From assembly GCF_018613065.1 (NCBI RefSeq), contig NZ_JAGGQW010000007.1:1-64000 (forward strand): 64,000 nucleotides of DNA. Reading direction: 5' to 3'. Below the pieces are notes generated by a model. The model had not been told where the DNA came from and ran no database searches. It saw only the letters and a program-made list of their open reading frames with translations. A program made the translations under genes and the position numbers. This stretch comes from Bacillus sp. ISL-7. GTDB lineage: Bacteria > Bacillota > Bacilli > Bacillales_B > DSM-18226. Of the stretch, positions 24,242 through 34,001 are shown piece by piece; position 1 is the first letter of the stretch, and every line of letters begins with the position of its first letter.

Positions 24242-25249
24242 TTAGCTACCAACCTTTTCAGAAAGATTATTTTTAATATTAGTTTTCACATGTGTATTTT
24301 TACGATTTAATTTTTGAAGTTTCTCTTGAATCACTTCAAAATATGCTGCTACTACAATAATAGCACCTGTAGCTATATATTGCCAAAACGCATCAACACC
24401 TACTACAACAAGTCCAACCTTAAGTGCCGACAAGAGTAAAGCACCAAGAAGTGTCCCTAAGATGTTCCCTTTTCCTCCTGCTAAACTTGCTCCTCCAATC
24501 GCTGCCGCAGCGATTGCATTTAATTCATAAGATTGACCAGCTGTTGGTTCTCCACTTCCCAAACGTGCTAATAAGATCATTCCAGAAAGCGCAGCAGCAA
24601 CACCACAAAAAGCATATGTGTATATTTTTATTCTAGTTACATTAACTCCTGATAGTCTAGTAGCTTCTTCATTCCCGCCTAGTGCATATATATAAGTTCC
24701 AAACTTGGTATACTTTAAGATAATATGACTGACAATCGCAAACGCAAATAAGAGGATGACAGAAACTGGGATACTTCCAAAGAGATCTCCGTCGAGGAAG
24801 GTTCTATAATCACTAGGAATATTTAATACTGGCCATCCCCCAGTTATAATATAAGCTAACCCTCGATAGCCACTCATCGTTCCTAACGTAACAATAAAAG
24901 GCTGTAATTTTAGTTTTGTAATAAGTAAACCGTTAATAGCTCCTAGGATGAAACCAATGATCGCACCGGCTACTATCGCTAAAATAGGATTGACCCCTCT
25001 AACCAGTAAATCCCCTACCACAACAATAACAATCGCAAAAATAGAACCAATGGATAAGTCTATACCTGCGGTAATAATCGCATAGGTAATCCCGATTGCT
25101 AACAATCCATTGATTACGCTCTGATCAACGATATCAATGAGATTGTTATAGCTTAAATAGATTGGATCAATGATAGAAAAAATAACCATCATAATGATTA
25201 AGGCAATGACAATACTAAATTCACGACTTAAACCCTTTAAATTAAACAT
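24242..25249 (-). CDS. Ribose-type ABC transporter permease
   Basis: A 335-residue membrane protein with about ten helices, of the RbsC/BPD_transp_2 family. Typical segments are GLLAIGITYAIITAGIDLSIGS (cut here for length), YALGGNEEATRLSGVNV and LNAIAAAAIGGASLAGGKG. It forms the channel of the sugar importer with the ATPase at 25242-26753, with which it overlaps by eight bases. The C-terminal tail after residue 310 is hydrophilic. Confidence 0.93.
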   Translation of the reverse strand: MFNLKGLSREFSIVIALIIMMVIFSIIDPIYLSYNNLIDIVDQSVINGLLAIGITYAIITAGIDLSIGSIFAIVIVVVGDLLVRGVNPILAIVAGAIIGFILGAINGLLITKLKLQPFIVTLGTMSGYRGLAYIITGGWPVLNIPSDYRTFLDGDLFGSIPVSVILLFAFAIVSHIILKYTKFGTYIYALGGNEEATRLSGVNVTRIKIYTYAFCGVAAALSGMILLARLGSGEPTAGQSYELNAIAAAAIGGASLAGGKGNILGTLLGALLLSALKVGLVVVGVDAFWQYIATGAIIVVAAYFEVIQEKLQKLNRKNTHVKTNIKNNLSEKVGS

Positions 25250-26753
25250 TTCCGCTTACCCCCATTGCATATTGAAGAATTCGTTCTTCATTTAATTCAG
25301 CTTTTTTAAGTTCCGTAACCTTTTTACCTTCCCTCATTACTACCACTCGATCACACAATCCAATAATTTCTGGTAATTCAGAAGATACCACGATAATGGA
25401 CTTACCCTTTTCGATTAAATCCTCTAGAACTCGATAAATTTCAGCCTTTGCACCCACATCTACACCTTTTGTTGGTTCATCTAAAATTAAGATATCAGCA
25501 TCAGAAGAAAGCCATTTTGATAAGATTACTTTCTGCTGGTTACCACCACTTAAATCATTGGTTAAATAGTTAGGATCCTTCGGGTTTAAATCAATTTCCT
25601 TCATAAACTTATCGCAATTTTCATTTAGCCTCTTGTAGCTTACAAACCCATACTTTAAAAATTTATCTAAACTGGCAATACCAATGTTTTTTGCATTATC
25701 AAAATTTTTGATATATCCTTGCGTTTTCCGATTCTCCGGGATTAATCCAATTCCATATTTAAGTGCATGGGTTGGTGATTTAATCTCAACAGTTTTTCCA
25801 TTTATCTTGATTGTTCCACTATCTTTTTGATCAGCACCAAAAATAGTCCGTACAACATCTGTTCTTTTAGCACCCACTAGTCCTGCAAAGCCTAGGATTT
25901 CCCCCTTTTTTAGATGAAAGGAAATTGGCTCATACACTCCATTTATCGATAAATTGTCAACCTCTAAAACAACCTCATCGCGTACATTGGATGGTTTAGT
26001 ACGAACTGCAAAGGCAGCAACATCACGACCAACCATGTACCTGATTAAATCCTCTTTCGTAATGTCAGCAATTTCTAATGTTTGAATAAATGTTCCATCG
26101 CGTAAAACCGTAGCCCGATCGCAAATTTCAAATATCTCATTAAGCCGATGACTAACATAAAGAATCGTAATGCCATTATTTTTGAGTTCTTGGATAATTT
26201 TGAATAAAGCATCCGTTTCATTAGTCGTTAATGAAGCAGTTGGTTCATCAAAGGAGATAACTTTAGCATTATGGTACAAAGCTTTGGCTATTTGAACCAT
26301 CTGCATCTCACCTGTACTAAGCTCCGAAGCAAGATCTTCACTCCGAAAATTACAATTAAGTTTTTCTAGTAATTCGTTTGCTTTATTGTGAATCTTTTTA
26401 AAATCAATAAAAGGCCCTTTTCTTGGTTCATATCCAAGAGCAATATTTTGTCCAATTGTCATGTGTGGGATTAGATTTACTTCCTGGTGAACTTTTGCGA
26501 TTCCTTGCTTTATGGCATCATCCGTATTTTTGAATGAAACAACAGCATTATCTATTTTAACTACACCTTCGTATTCAGAGTAAACTCCATGAAGAATATT
26601 TAATAAAGTAGATTTCCCTGCCCCATTTTCCCCTAGGAGTGCATGTATTTCTCCTTTTTGAATACTAAAATTAACTCCTTTTAAGGCTTTAACACCAGGG
26701 AAAGTTTTTGATATATTTTCAAAATTAATAATGTTTTCAGACCTTCTTTTCAT
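25242..26753 (-). CDS. Ribose-type ABC transporter ATP-binding protein (two ATPase domains)
   Basis: A 503-residue protein with two ABC domains as in RbsA/MglA. Domain 1 has Walker A GENGAGKST, signature LSTGEMQM and Walker B VISFDEPTASL. Domain 2 has the degenerate first loop GLVGAKRTD, signature LSGGNQQK and Walker B LILDEPTKGVD. The degenerate second Walker A is normal for the family. Start ATG 26753 has AAAGGGG upstream; a TTG at 26777 is in frame but its initiation region would contain that site. A perfect hairpin lies between this gene and the binding-protein gene. Confidence 0.93.
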   Translation of the reverse strand: MKRRSENIINFENISKTFPGVKALKGVNFSIQKGEIHALLGENGAGKSTLLNILHGVYSEYEGVVKIDNAVVSFKNTDDAIKQGIAKVHQEVNLIPHMTIGQNIALGYEPRKGPFIDFKKIHNKANELLEKLNCNFRSEDLASELSTGEMQMVQIAKALYHNAKVISFDEPTASLTTNETDALFKIIQELKNNGITILYVSHRLNEIFEICDRATVLRDGTFIQTLEIADITKEDLIRYMVGRDVAAFAVRTKPSNVRDEVVLEVDNLSINGVYEPISFHLKKGEILGFAGLVGAKRTDVVRTIFGADQKDSGTIKINGKTVEIKSPTHALKYGIGLIPENRKTQGYIKNFDNAKNIGIASLDKFLKYGFVSYKRLNENCDKFMKEIDLNPKDPNYLTNDLSGGNQQKVILSKWLSSDADILILDEPTKGVDVGAKAEIYRVLEDLIEKGKSIIVVSSELPEIIGLCDRVVVMREGKKVTELKKAELNEERILQYAMGVSGNV

Positions 26754-26771
26754 TATTTGTTTCCCCTTTAT

Positions 26772-26805
26772 TACCAAAGTCGAATCAAATGATTCGACTT
26801 TGGTA
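26772..26805 (-). other. Intercistronic stem-loop after the sugar-binding protein gene
   Basis: Perfect 16-bp arms TACCAAAGTCGAATCA and TGATTCGACTTTGGTA separated by two bases. The 3' side on the minus strand reads ATAAAGGGG, so there is no U-tract. It probably protects the upstream binding-protein message from 3' decay rather than terminating. Confidence 0.75.
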
Positions 26806-26821
26806 TTAATAATTTGATTTT

Positions 26822-27898
26822 CTACTCAGCAAACTGCGGCTCTGTCCATTGAATAATTTCCTCTGCAGGCTTATCAACATTTGTGCTATCAATTAATGCT
26901 TGCGGAGTCCATACAACGCGTGGTACTTTTTGTCCTCCTAAAGCTCTTAATGTCGCTTCAATAGCAATTTGAGATTTAAATCTTGGGAATGAATCGATCG
27001 TTGCATCCAGTTCACCTTTGCGGATTGAATCATACGCTTCACCAATACCATCTACACCAACAACAAGTATATCTTTACCAGAATCATTAATCGCTTCTTG
27101 AACACCTAACGCCATAGTGTCGTTATTACAGAAAATTGCTTTTAGATCTGGATACTTTTTGATCCATGTTTCGGCTAAATCCTTTGATTTTGCACGATCC
27201 CAGTCCGCATTCTGTTTTGCAACAATCTCAATATCTGGTGCATTCTCTTTCATATAATTTTCAAAACCGGTTGTTCTTTGTCTTGCAGCAAAGGCTTTTG
27301 GCATCCCTACGACGATGGCAACTTCACCTTTACTGTTTAATTTATTCGCAATCCATTCAGCAGCCAATTCACCATTTTGAATAGCCTTAGGACCAACATA
27401 ATTTGGAGCTTCACTGATTAATCCATCATTAACATTAAAAACAGGAATTTTTGCTTTTTTAGCCTCTTCGACACCTGGAACAAGATTGCTATCGGATATT
27501 GGAGATAATAATAAGGCAGTGTATTTCTTGTTTACCATATCTTCAACAATCGATAATTGTCCCTGTTCATCACCTTCACCTTGTGCAGATTTCACATCGA
27601 TGGATACTTTGTATCCCCTATCTTGAAGTTTCTTTACGCCTTCTTCATACCCTTCCTTCAAGGTTCTCCAATATTCATTTTCAAATGCTTTTGCAACAGC
27701 TCCGAACTTCACTTGGCCCTCAGGTTTTGGAATATCGCCAAGACTACTTCTAAGTTCTTTAAATTCAATTCCTTTTGCCTCATCAGGGTTAAAACCTGCA
27801 TTTGCTTTATCTGCACTTCCGCTGGATTGACTACTACATGCTGCAAGACCAATAGATAACGAAACAACTGACAATAAAACAGGTAATTTTTTCAACAT
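26822..27898 (-). CDS. Sugar-binding lipoprotein of the ABC importer
   Basis: A 358-residue periplasmic-binding-protein type I (RbsB-like) lipoprotein. The signal peptide MLKKLPVLLSVVSLSIGLAAC ends in the lipobox LAAC, so it is anchored to the outer face of the membrane. The ligand-binding core shows VKFGAVAKAFENEYW, LLSPISDSNLVPGVEEAKK and FCNNDTMALGVQEAI. ATG 27898 sits behind AGGAGGG; the longer frame to 27931 lacks a site. It is followed by a hairpin likely to boost its expression, and a cre-like site lies just upstream. Confidence 0.92.
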   Translation of the reverse strand: MLKKLPVLLSVVSLSIGLAACSSQSSGSADKANAGFNPDEAKGIEFKELRSSLGDIPKPEGQVKFGAVAKAFENEYWRTLKEGYEEGVKKLQDRGYKVSIDVKSAQGEGDEQGQLSIVEDMVNKKYTALLLSPISDSNLVPGVEEAKKAKIPVFNVNDGLISEAPNYVGPKAIQNGELAAEWIANKLNSKGEVAIVVGMPKAFAARQRTTGFENYMKENAPDIEIVAKQNADWDRAKSKDLAETWIKKYPDLKAIFCNNDTMALGVQEAINDSGKDILVVGVDGIGEAYDSIRKGELDATIDSFPRFKSQIAIEATLRALGGQKVPRVVWTPQALIDSTNVDKPAEEIIQWTEPQFAE

Positions 27899-27916
27899 GT
27901 GAACCCTCCTATAATA

Positions 27917-27930
27917 GGTAACCGTTTTCA
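27917..27930. promoter_or_regulatory. Candidate cre (CcpA) site before the binding-protein gene
   Basis: On the minus strand TGAAAACGGTTACC matches the cre consensus at 13 of 14 positions. It lies 19 bases before the binding-protein start, inside the operon, and so could act as a roadblock or mark an internal promoter under catabolite control. Confidence 0.55.
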
Positions 27931-27988
27931 TTCATATAAAAAATTTTTAGGCAAATACCTTTTTTGTTTTTCTAGTTTATAGGGTTAT

Positions 27989-28936
27989 TTATTTCAAACA
28001 TTCCAATAGCAATTGTGTAGCAGCAACTCCGTCATTTTCCTCGATGATTTGTTCGATTCTCTCTAGACCAATTTGGTCAACGAGATAGAATATTTTATTT
28101 ATTAATTTAACATTCTGTTTAATTTCTTCGATTGGGTTTTCTCTAACAGGAAAAGTATCGAAATAGATAGCATCTTGATATTTGAATTTCTTTAAATAAT
28201 AGATAAATTCTAAAGTTTGCAAGAATGAAGAAGTACCCACCATTAAACCATCATCATTTAAACCGTAGCCATCGTTGATATGTACTCCGTAAAGTTTGTC
28301 TTGCTTCGCTACTAGCGTTAGTCCAAATCCTGGATTCTCATGTTTCATTAACATATGACAATAATCAAGCGTTACTCCCACATTAGGTCGTCCAATTTCG
28401 TTTACCATCAACAAGGAAAGCCCGACACTATCGATTAGTGAATAAGCCCTTGGCTGAAAAGGTTTATATTCAATACTAATCCTCAAATCTGGTGCATAGT
28501 CAGCAAGTTTACAAAAATATTCTTTAACTTGATTCCAAGCTTCTTGATAGTTTACTTGAAAAGGATAATCAAAACCGTCATAACCTAACCAAATAGTTAA
28601 AACCTTTCCCCCTAAACTGCGACAGATATCGGCTGCCTCACAGCATAATTGAAACGCTTCCATTGAAATGCTAGAGTTTTTGTTTCCTAACTCCCCATTT
28701 ATAAACTGACTTCTAAAACGCAATGCCAAACCATTCACTTCTAAACCCGCATTTGATAATGTCGTTTGTATTGCTTGTAAAGAATGATTTTCAAAATGTT
28801 CTGGGTAGTTAAGATCAACACTTGTGATTCCATCAATTTTTGAAATGGATTCTATCGCTAGAAGAATATCATTATTAACTGTTGGAAGAATGGAATTAAT
28901 TCGGGTAGCCAATTTTAGTTTAGTAGCCGTTTTCAT
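27989..28936 (-). CDS. Sugar phosphate isomerase/epimerase family protein (TIM barrel)
   Basis: A 315-residue AP-endonuclease-2-type TIM-barrel protein. Likely metal ligands are in ISIEYKPFQPRAYS (Glu), VGVTLDYCHML (Asp, His), GVHINDGYG (His, Asp) and YFDTFPVRE. It should isomerise or epimerise the imported sugar before or after phosphorylation. It is the first gene of the ABC sugar operon, with AGGAGG before ATG 28936. The exact sugar cannot be told from sequence. Confidence 0.85.
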   Translation of the reverse strand: MKTATKLKLATRINSILPTVNNDILLAIESISKIDGITSVDLNYPEHFENHSLQAIQTTLSNAGLEVNGLALRFRSQFINGELGNKNSSISMEAFQLCCEAADICRSLGGKVLTIWLGYDGFDYPFQVNYQEAWNQVKEYFCKLADYAPDLRISIEYKPFQPRAYSLIDSVGLSLLMVNEIGRPNVGVTLDYCHMLMKHENPGFGLTLVAKQDKLYGVHINDGYGLNDDGLMVGTSSFLQTLEFIYYLKKFKYQDAIYFDTFPVRENPIEEIKQNVKLINKIFYLVDQIGLERIEQIIEENDGVAATQLLLECLK

Positions 28937-29409
28937 TTTTGTCCTCCTCTTAACTTTTCATAGTATTTTTTCTTCTCCTTTAATTTAACATCATATTTTT
29001 TCATTTTCAACTATTTTTTTTAATATTTTTTCATTATTTTTTAAATTTTTTCAATTTATTTCATCCTTTTCGCGAAAATTTTAAAAAAATTATAAATTTA
29101 CCATATTTATTTAATAGGTTGAAAAACGTCTAATTGTTCTAGTTTCAATTATTAATTATTTTAATATTCACACAAAAAACCCGAATAAGGCACTTCTTTA
29201 ACATCCTCTTTTATGAGGCTCTTAACTACTATATTGCTGGCAATGGGTTTTAAGCTTATGGTTGCACGGCAGGAGGTTTGCAGGAAAGTTTTTCGATGGC
29301 AAATGGAATTTTCATTTTTTAAAATATTTTAACTATACTCTTTATTTTTGATTCCCATCGGGAGGTTTTTATGTTTAAATGATAGCAGTAAAACGAGAGG
29401 ATGAATTCA
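28937..29409. promoter_or_regulatory. Divergent promoter region of the sugar operon and the ppnP gene
   Basis: About 470 bases, extremely AT-rich at 28970-29110. It contains the perfect palindrome TTTTCGCGAAAA at 29067-29078, about 130 bases before the sugar operon, which is a candidate DeoR operator. The stretch 29165-29300 is less AT-rich but shows no gene. Confidence 0.45.
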
Positions 29410-29724
29410 ATGTCACACTTTACAAATGCAACAATCACCAAAAAGGCAAATATATATTTTGGCGGAAAGGTTACAAGCAGGACGATCCAATTTCAGGACG
29501 GAACCCAAAAAACTTTAGGTGTTATGCTTCCAGGCGAATATGAATTCTCTACATCTCAAAAAGAAGAGATGGAAATTCAAGCGGGAAAACTGGAATATAA
29601 ATTAAAGGGTCAGGATTGGGAGCTAATTCAAAATCAAGGTGTATTTTATGTGCCTGCAAATGAAAGCTTTTTATTAAAGGTTCATTCTATTGTTGATTAT
29701 TGCTGCTCCTATCTACCTGAATAG
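29410..29724 (+). CDS. ppnP: Pyrimidine/purine nucleoside phosphorylase
   Basis: A 104-residue cupin of the PpnP (DUF1255) family, which splits nucleosides with phosphate to base and ribose 1-phosphate. Signatures are ANIYFGGKVTSRTIQF, LGVMLPGEYEFSTSQKEEMEI and GVFYVPANESFLLKV, closely parallel to E. coli PpnP. The ATG at 29401 lies directly on the GAGAGG site, so the ATG at 29410 is preferred. The gene diverges from the ribose-type importer and kinase, which may link nucleoside breakdown to sugar use; that link is inference. Confidence 0.88.
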   Translation: MSHFTNATITKKANIYFGGKVTSRTIQFQDGTQKTLGVMLPGEYEFSTSQKEEMEIQAGKLEYKLKGQDWELIQNQGVFYVPANESFLLKVHSIVDYCCSYLPE

Positions 29725-29809
29725 CAATCAAACATTCTATTATTCGAAGCAAACGAAAAATACGTTCTTCGGTTTTTAAACGAACTCATTATGGTATATA
29801 AATCTAAAA

Positions 29810-29832
29810 AACCTCGATTAGATCGAGGTTTC
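29810..29832. terminator. Bidirectional terminator
   Basis: Arms AACCTCGAT and ATCGAGGTT with a TAG loop, flanked by AAAAA and TTCTTATT. It lies between the ppnP gene and the convergent aldehyde dehydrogenase gene. Confidence 0.7.
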
Positions 29833-29965
29833 TTATTGTTCATTATGATCATCTAATTTTATAACATAACATGTCCGGTATACTGATTTTCTTTAACATA
29901 CAAACCTAGTTGTGAACCCTTCTAAAAAGCGAACCGAGCTTCACATTCCTAGCACACCATATCCC

Positions 29966-31441
29966 TTAAGCATCCCCTTTTACAAACACCGTCTTAATGG
30001 CGGTAAAGAATTCTTTGGCTACTTCTCCCTGTTCGCGGGAACCTGTACTTGATGCTTTCATTCCACCGAATGGGGCTTGGAGTTCTACACCAGCACTTTC
30101 TGCATTGATTCTTACGAGACCTGCTTCAATATCATCGACGAAGCTCAATAATGAATTGATGTTGGATGTAAAGATAGAGGCACTTAGGCCATATTTTGTA
30201 TCATTTGCAAATTCAATCGCTTCTTCTAATGAATCAGCTTTGATTAACGCGATGACTGGGCCAAAGATTTCCTCCTGGGCAATAGCCATTTGTGGTGTTA
30301 CATTTTCAAAGATAGCTGGAGTAATAAAAAATCCGTTCTTATATTCTTCTCCTTGTAAAACTTCACCGCCCAAGATTAGGATTGCCCCTTCTTCTCTGCC
30401 AATTCCAATGTATTTTTGTACAGTGTTAAACTGGGCTTCACTTGCACATGGCCCCATCCAAATACCATCTTGTAAGCCATTACCCACTGTTATTTTTTTT
30501 GTTTCTTGGATCAGTTTTTCTTTAAATTCATCATATACAGATTTTTCGACAATAACCCGACTTGAAGCCGTACATTTTTGCCCGGATGAGCGAAAGCCTC
30601 CACTAATTACGCCTTCAACTGCCAAGTCAATATTAGCATCTTTGGTAACGATGACTGGATTTTTCCCACCCATTTCCATTTGAAATTTAATTCCACACTC
30701 TGTTGCTGCTTTAGCTACATTTTTACCAACGCCTTCAGATCCAGTAAAGGTGATCGCATTTAATAGAGGGTGTTCAATTAATGCCTGGCCAATAACAGAC
30801 CCGGAACCTGTGATAAAGTTCAAAACACCTTCAGGAAGACCGGCTTTCACCAAACAATCTACTACTTTAGCCGCTGTCACTGCTCCTTCTGTCGCTGGTT
30901 TAAGTACAATCGTGTTTCCATATACAAGGGCCGGCGCGATTTTCCAAATAGGAATAGCCACTGGAAAGTTCCATGGGGTAATGACCCCAACTACACCAAG
31001 TGGTGATCGTTTTGTAAACATCAATGCATCTTTATCTGAAGAAGGAATGACATCCCCTTCTTTACGCATACCCTCGCTTGCATAATAACGGAGAATGGCA
31101 ACGCCCCTAGCAGTTTCCCCTTTTGCTTCAGGCAGTGTTTTCCCCATTTCTCTTGTCATTGTTTCAGCAACATCATCAAGATTTTCTTCCAAGATATTGG
31201 CTGCCTTAAAGAGCAGTTGTCCTCTTGCCGCTTGACCAAGCTTTCGCCACACTTTTTTTGCCCGATGTGCAGATTCTACTGCTTTGTTCAAATCCTCTTT
31301 TGTAGAATTTTGTACATATCCTACGATTTCCTCTTTGTTGGCAGGATTAATACTTTTAATAACTTCTTGTGAGGCAGATTCTACCCACTCGTTATTGATA
31401 AAATTTTTATATGTTTCTATTTTGTATATTGTTTGCATCAT
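29966..31441 (-). CDS. Aldehyde dehydrogenase (probable 2-oxoglutarate semialdehyde dehydrogenase)
   Basis: A 491-residue NAD(P)-dependent aldehyde dehydrogenase. Catalytic Glu lies in [11 protein letters not shown], catalytic Cys in GQKCTASSR, and [18 protein letters not shown] and TGSEGVGK form the cofactor site. In sugar-acid clusters such enzymes oxidise 2,5-dioxovalerate to 2-oxoglutarate. That role is inferred here from the upstream dehydratase genes. It is the last gene of the ten-gene operon. AGGAG precedes the double ATG at 31441. Confidence 0.88.
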   Translation of the reverse strand: MMQTIYKIETYKNFINNEWVESASQEVIKSINPANKEEIVGYVQNSTKEDLNKAVESAHRAKKVWRKLGQAARGQLLFKAANILEENLDDVAETMTREMGKTLPEAKGETARGVAILRYYASEGMRKEGDVIPSSDKDALMFTKRSPLGVVGVITPWNFPVAIPIWKIAPALVYGNTIVLKPATEGAVTAAKVVDCLVKAGLPEGVLNFITGSGSVIGQALIEHPLLNAITFTGSEGVGKNVAKAATECGIKFQMEMGGKNPVIVTKDANIDLAVEGVISGGFRSSGQKCTASSRVIVEKSVYDEFKEKLIQETKKITVGNGLQDGIWMGPCASEAQFNTVQKYIGIGREEGAILILGGEVLQGEEYKNGFFITPAIFENVTPQMAIAQEEIFGPVIALIKADSLEEAIEFANDTKYGLSASIFTSNINSLLSFVDDIEAGLVRINAESAGVELQAPFGGMKASSTGSREQGEVAKEFFTAIKTVFVKGDA

Positions 31442-31549
31442 TCACATCTCCTTTTTTGTCAGTATTGATTCGCAAATAAAATGTTTTTGCGTCGATGAGT
31501 TATGTAGGTTCGCTGATAAACCGTGCTCCCACCAACTCCAAAAAACCTA

Positions 31550-32722
31550 TTAGAAAGTTGGTCCGATTCTCCAAATACCGAAATCGTGCTGTTTCAAAAT
31601 TTCAGCCTTTGTTAATTTACCTGATGAAACTTTCGTAATTTCATCAAAAATCCGTTGACCCACAGAATCAATCGATTCTTTTCCTTCGATAATCGTTCCT
31701 GCGTTCATATCAATGTTTTCTGACATTCTTTCAAAAATACCGGTATTGGTCGATATTTTAATTACAGGGGCAATCGGAGAACCTGTAGGCGTTCCTCTTC
31801 CAGTTGTAAAAAGAACAACTTGAGCCCCGCCGGCCACCATTCCTGTCATCTGTTCAATATCGTGTCCTGGGGTATCCATCCAAACCAGACCTTTTTTCGT
31901 AGGCTGCTCGGCATAATCAATAATTTCTTGCAATGGTTTGCTTCCTGCTTTCGTGGCAGCACCTAAGGATTTTTCCTCTAGTGTGCTTAGACCTCCCCTT
32001 TTATTCCCAGGGCTCGGATTTCCTGTTCGGATATCGACACCCATTTTTAGTGATCGGTTTTCCATCGCATGAATGATCTGATACGCCTTTTTGGCGATTT
32101 TATCATCGACAGCCCGCTCAGCTAATAAATGCTCGGCTCCAATTAATTCTGTCGTTTCCGCTAAAATAGCTGTTCCACCACGCTCAATAATCATATCGCT
32201 GACAGATCCAACGGCTGGATTTGCTGATAAACCGGAACAAGCATCAGATCCACCACATTCTGTTCCAATGATAAGTTCACTAATATCACATTGCTCTCTC
32301 ATTAGTGCAGATGCATCCTGAACCATTTTGGCAGCAATCTTTGCTCCCTCCGCAATCGCGGATAATGTACCTCCATGGTCTTGAATGGAAACTACTTGAA
32401 CAGGTTTACCGGTTTTGGCTAATTCTCCTGCTACACTTCGAGCTTGGTGCGTTTCACAGCCGAGACCTAGCACAACGACTCCATATACGTTGGGATTGGC
32501 TCCCATCCCTACATACGTCCGAAACGTTTGTTCATAATCAACACCGACTTGAGCACAGCCATGCTGATGAATAAATGATACCGTTCCTGAAACCAACTCT
32601 GTAATCTGTTTGGCCGCCTGGGTAGCACAAGTAATGGTTGGTAAAATTAATACATGATTCCGAACCCCAACTCTTCCATCCGCTCTTCTATATCCCCAAA
32701 ATTTATTGTTAGTTAATTCCAA
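31550..32722 (-). CDS. UxaA-family dehydratase, large subunit
   Basis: A 390-residue protein matching the C-terminal catalytic part of altronate/galactarate dehydratases (UxaA/GarD_C). It shows FWGYRRADGRVGVRNHVLILPT, HQHGCAQVG with conserved His/Cys, GTECGGSDACSGLSANP, and ARGTPTGS-like TGRGTPTGSPIAPVIK. The family uses iron or a metal to dehydrate sugar acids to 2-keto-3-deoxy acids. The true start is TTG 32722 behind GAGGTG, overlapping the small-subunit gene by 14 bases. The longer frame to 32806 would run deep into that gene. SuyB-type sulfolactate sulfo-lyase is a related alternative. Confidence 0.88.
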   Translation of the reverse strand: MELTNNKFWGYRRADGRVGVRNHVLILPTITCATQAAKQITELVSGTVSFIHQHGCAQVGVDYEQTFRTYVGMGANPNVYGVVVLGLGCETHQARSVAGELAKTGKPVQVVSIQDHGGTLSAIAEGAKIAAKMVQDASALMREQCDISELIIGTECGGSDACSGLSANPAVGSVSDMIIERGGTAILAETTELIGAEHLLAERAVDDKIAKKAYQIIHAMENRSLKMGVDIRTGNPSPGNKRGGLSTLEEKSLGAATKAGSKPLQEIIDYAEQPTKKGLVWMDTPGHDIEQMTGMVAGGAQVVLFTTGRGTPTGSPIAPVIKISTNTGIFERMSENIDMNAGTIIEGKESIDSVGQRIFDEITKVSSGKLTKAEILKQHDFGIWRIGPTF

Positions 32723-33014
32723 CTTGATCACCTCTTCCACGTATTCCTTCAATATTATGAATATGAACATGTTCTCCTGGTTCAATATCGTTAACGGCTT
32801 TGCCAATCACTTCACCGTATTTTACGATATTCGCTTCTTTTAAGATCAGCGTGATGGCAAACTTATGACCAAATTCAATATCCTTCCTTACTATTACGGA
32901 TACGGTCTTATCTTGACAAGTGAGCGTTACGGTTGCATTAGCAGGAATATTCTCCATGGCAGTTGCCACATTATCTGTTGGTCTAATCATCACAGCTTTA
33001 TAGGTATTCTCCAT
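32709..33014 (-). CDS. UxaA-family dehydratase, small (SAF-domain) subunit
   Basis: A 101-residue SAF-domain protein. Its sequence VMIRPTDNVATAMENIPANATVTL, EFGHKFAIT and YGEVIGKAVNDIEPGEHVHIHNIEG follows the N-terminal domain of altronate and galactarate dehydratases, including the HKFA and VHIHN motifs. In UxaA the two parts are fused; here they are separate and translationally coupled by overlap. The start is ATG 33014 with GGAGCC upstream. It lies 26 bases after the FAH gene. Confidence 0.9.
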   Translation of the reverse strand: MENTYKAVMIRPTDNVATAMENIPANATVTLTCQDKTVSVIVRKDIEFGHKFAITLILKEANIVKYGEVIGKAVNDIEPGEHVHIHNIEGIRGRGDQVGIN

Positions 33015-33040
33015 TTTGTAAAGGCTCCTTCTTCCATTTA

Positions 33041-33943
33041 TTAATAAAGAGCAGCGTGCTTTTTTACCGGTGCTTTGACCGGATTGCTTAACACTCCAAT
33101 TTCAGGAATTTCAATTTCGATTAAATCGCCATCCTGCAACGTAAACTCATTGGGCGGAACAATGCAGGTACCGGTTAATAGGACTGTTCCATCGAAAATC
33201 TCATTATCTCTTAAAAGATAGGAAACTAGTTCGTCATATTTTCTTTTTAATTGGCTGGTGTTGGCAAATCCCTCCACTACTTTTTGGTCCTGACGATAAA
33301 TTCTGCAAATAATATCAAGCTGGTAAGGGTCTGCTACTGCGTCTGCAAGCAAAAGAGCTGGACCAATAGAGCATGAATTCTTCCAAATTTTTGCCTGGGG
33401 AAGATACAGCGGATTTTCTCCCTCAATATCCCGAGAGCTCATATCATTTCCAATCGTGTAAGCAAGGATCTCACCTTTCTTATTGATGACTAGCCCCAGT
33501 TCTGGTTCAGGTATCTGCCAGTTGGAATCACTGCGGATATACACTTCTGTATTAGGACCTACTAATCTAGCAGCTGTCGATTTCATGAATAGTTCTGGGC
33601 GGTCTGCATCATAGACTTTATCGTAAAACGTCTTGGCATCTAGTTTTCCAGCTGTCGCTTCATAATTTCTTGCTTCTTTACTTTTTTCATACGTGACGCC
33701 TGCTGCCCATACTTCCGGGGCTGCGATTGGCGGCAACAAGGTAAGAGACGCTAACTCCAACTTTTCTGGCTGTTCCGTTTTGATTACTTCTTGAATGAGG
33801 GACAATGGTGTCTGCTTGGTATTCTGCGCATACTCCACTAACTCCATAAAATCCTGATATGCAAGAGGGTAAACCTCCAATTGATTAGTTAAAGCTGCTA
33901 ATACAGGTGTTCCCTTTTCATTTTGGTACCGAATAACCCGCAT
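33041..33943 (-). CDS. FAH-family protein, probable 2-keto-3-deoxy sugar acid dehydratase (AraD1/GguC-like)
   Basis: A 301-residue fumarylacetoacetate-hydrolase-fold protein. Features are WAAGVTYEKSKEARNYEA, YDKVYDADRPELFMKS and SNWQIPEPELGLVIN with the metal-binding Glu residues, then SSRDIEGENPLYLPQAK. These segments are characteristic of the AraD1/GguC group, which converts 2-keto-3-deoxy-L-arabonate-type acids to 2-oxoglutarate semialdehyde. With the aldehyde dehydrogenase at the operon end this makes a route to 2-oxoglutarate. ATG 33943 has GGAGA seven bases upstream; the in-frame ATG at 33949 is too close to it. Confidence 0.8.
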   Translation of the reverse strand: MRVIRYQNEKGTPVLAALTNQLEVYPLAYQDFMELVEYAQNTKQTPLSLIQEVIKTEQPEKLELASLTLLPPIAAPEVWAAGVTYEKSKEARNYEATAGKLDAKTFYDKVYDADRPELFMKSTAARLVGPNTEVYIRSDSNWQIPEPELGLVINKKGEILAYTIGNDMSSRDIEGENPLYLPQAKIWKNSCSIGPALLLADAVADPYQLDIICRIYRQDQKVVEGFANTSQLKRKYDELVSYLLRDNEIFDGTVLLTGTCIVPPNEFTLQDGDLIEIEIPEIGVLSNPVKAPVKKHAALY

Positions 33944-34001
33944 ATTCATTCTCCTTTTTCTACTCAATTTCTAGTCATTTTAGATTGAATATTCTGTAAA
34001 A

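Noticed and set aside
31550..33014. SuyAB-type (R)-sulfolactate sulfo-lyase assignment for the two-subunit UxaA protein
   Set aside because: The subunit layout fits, but the operon contains two FAH proteins, an SDR and an aldehyde dehydrogenase, which point to a sugar-acid pathway rather than sulfolactate; it remains a possible alternative.
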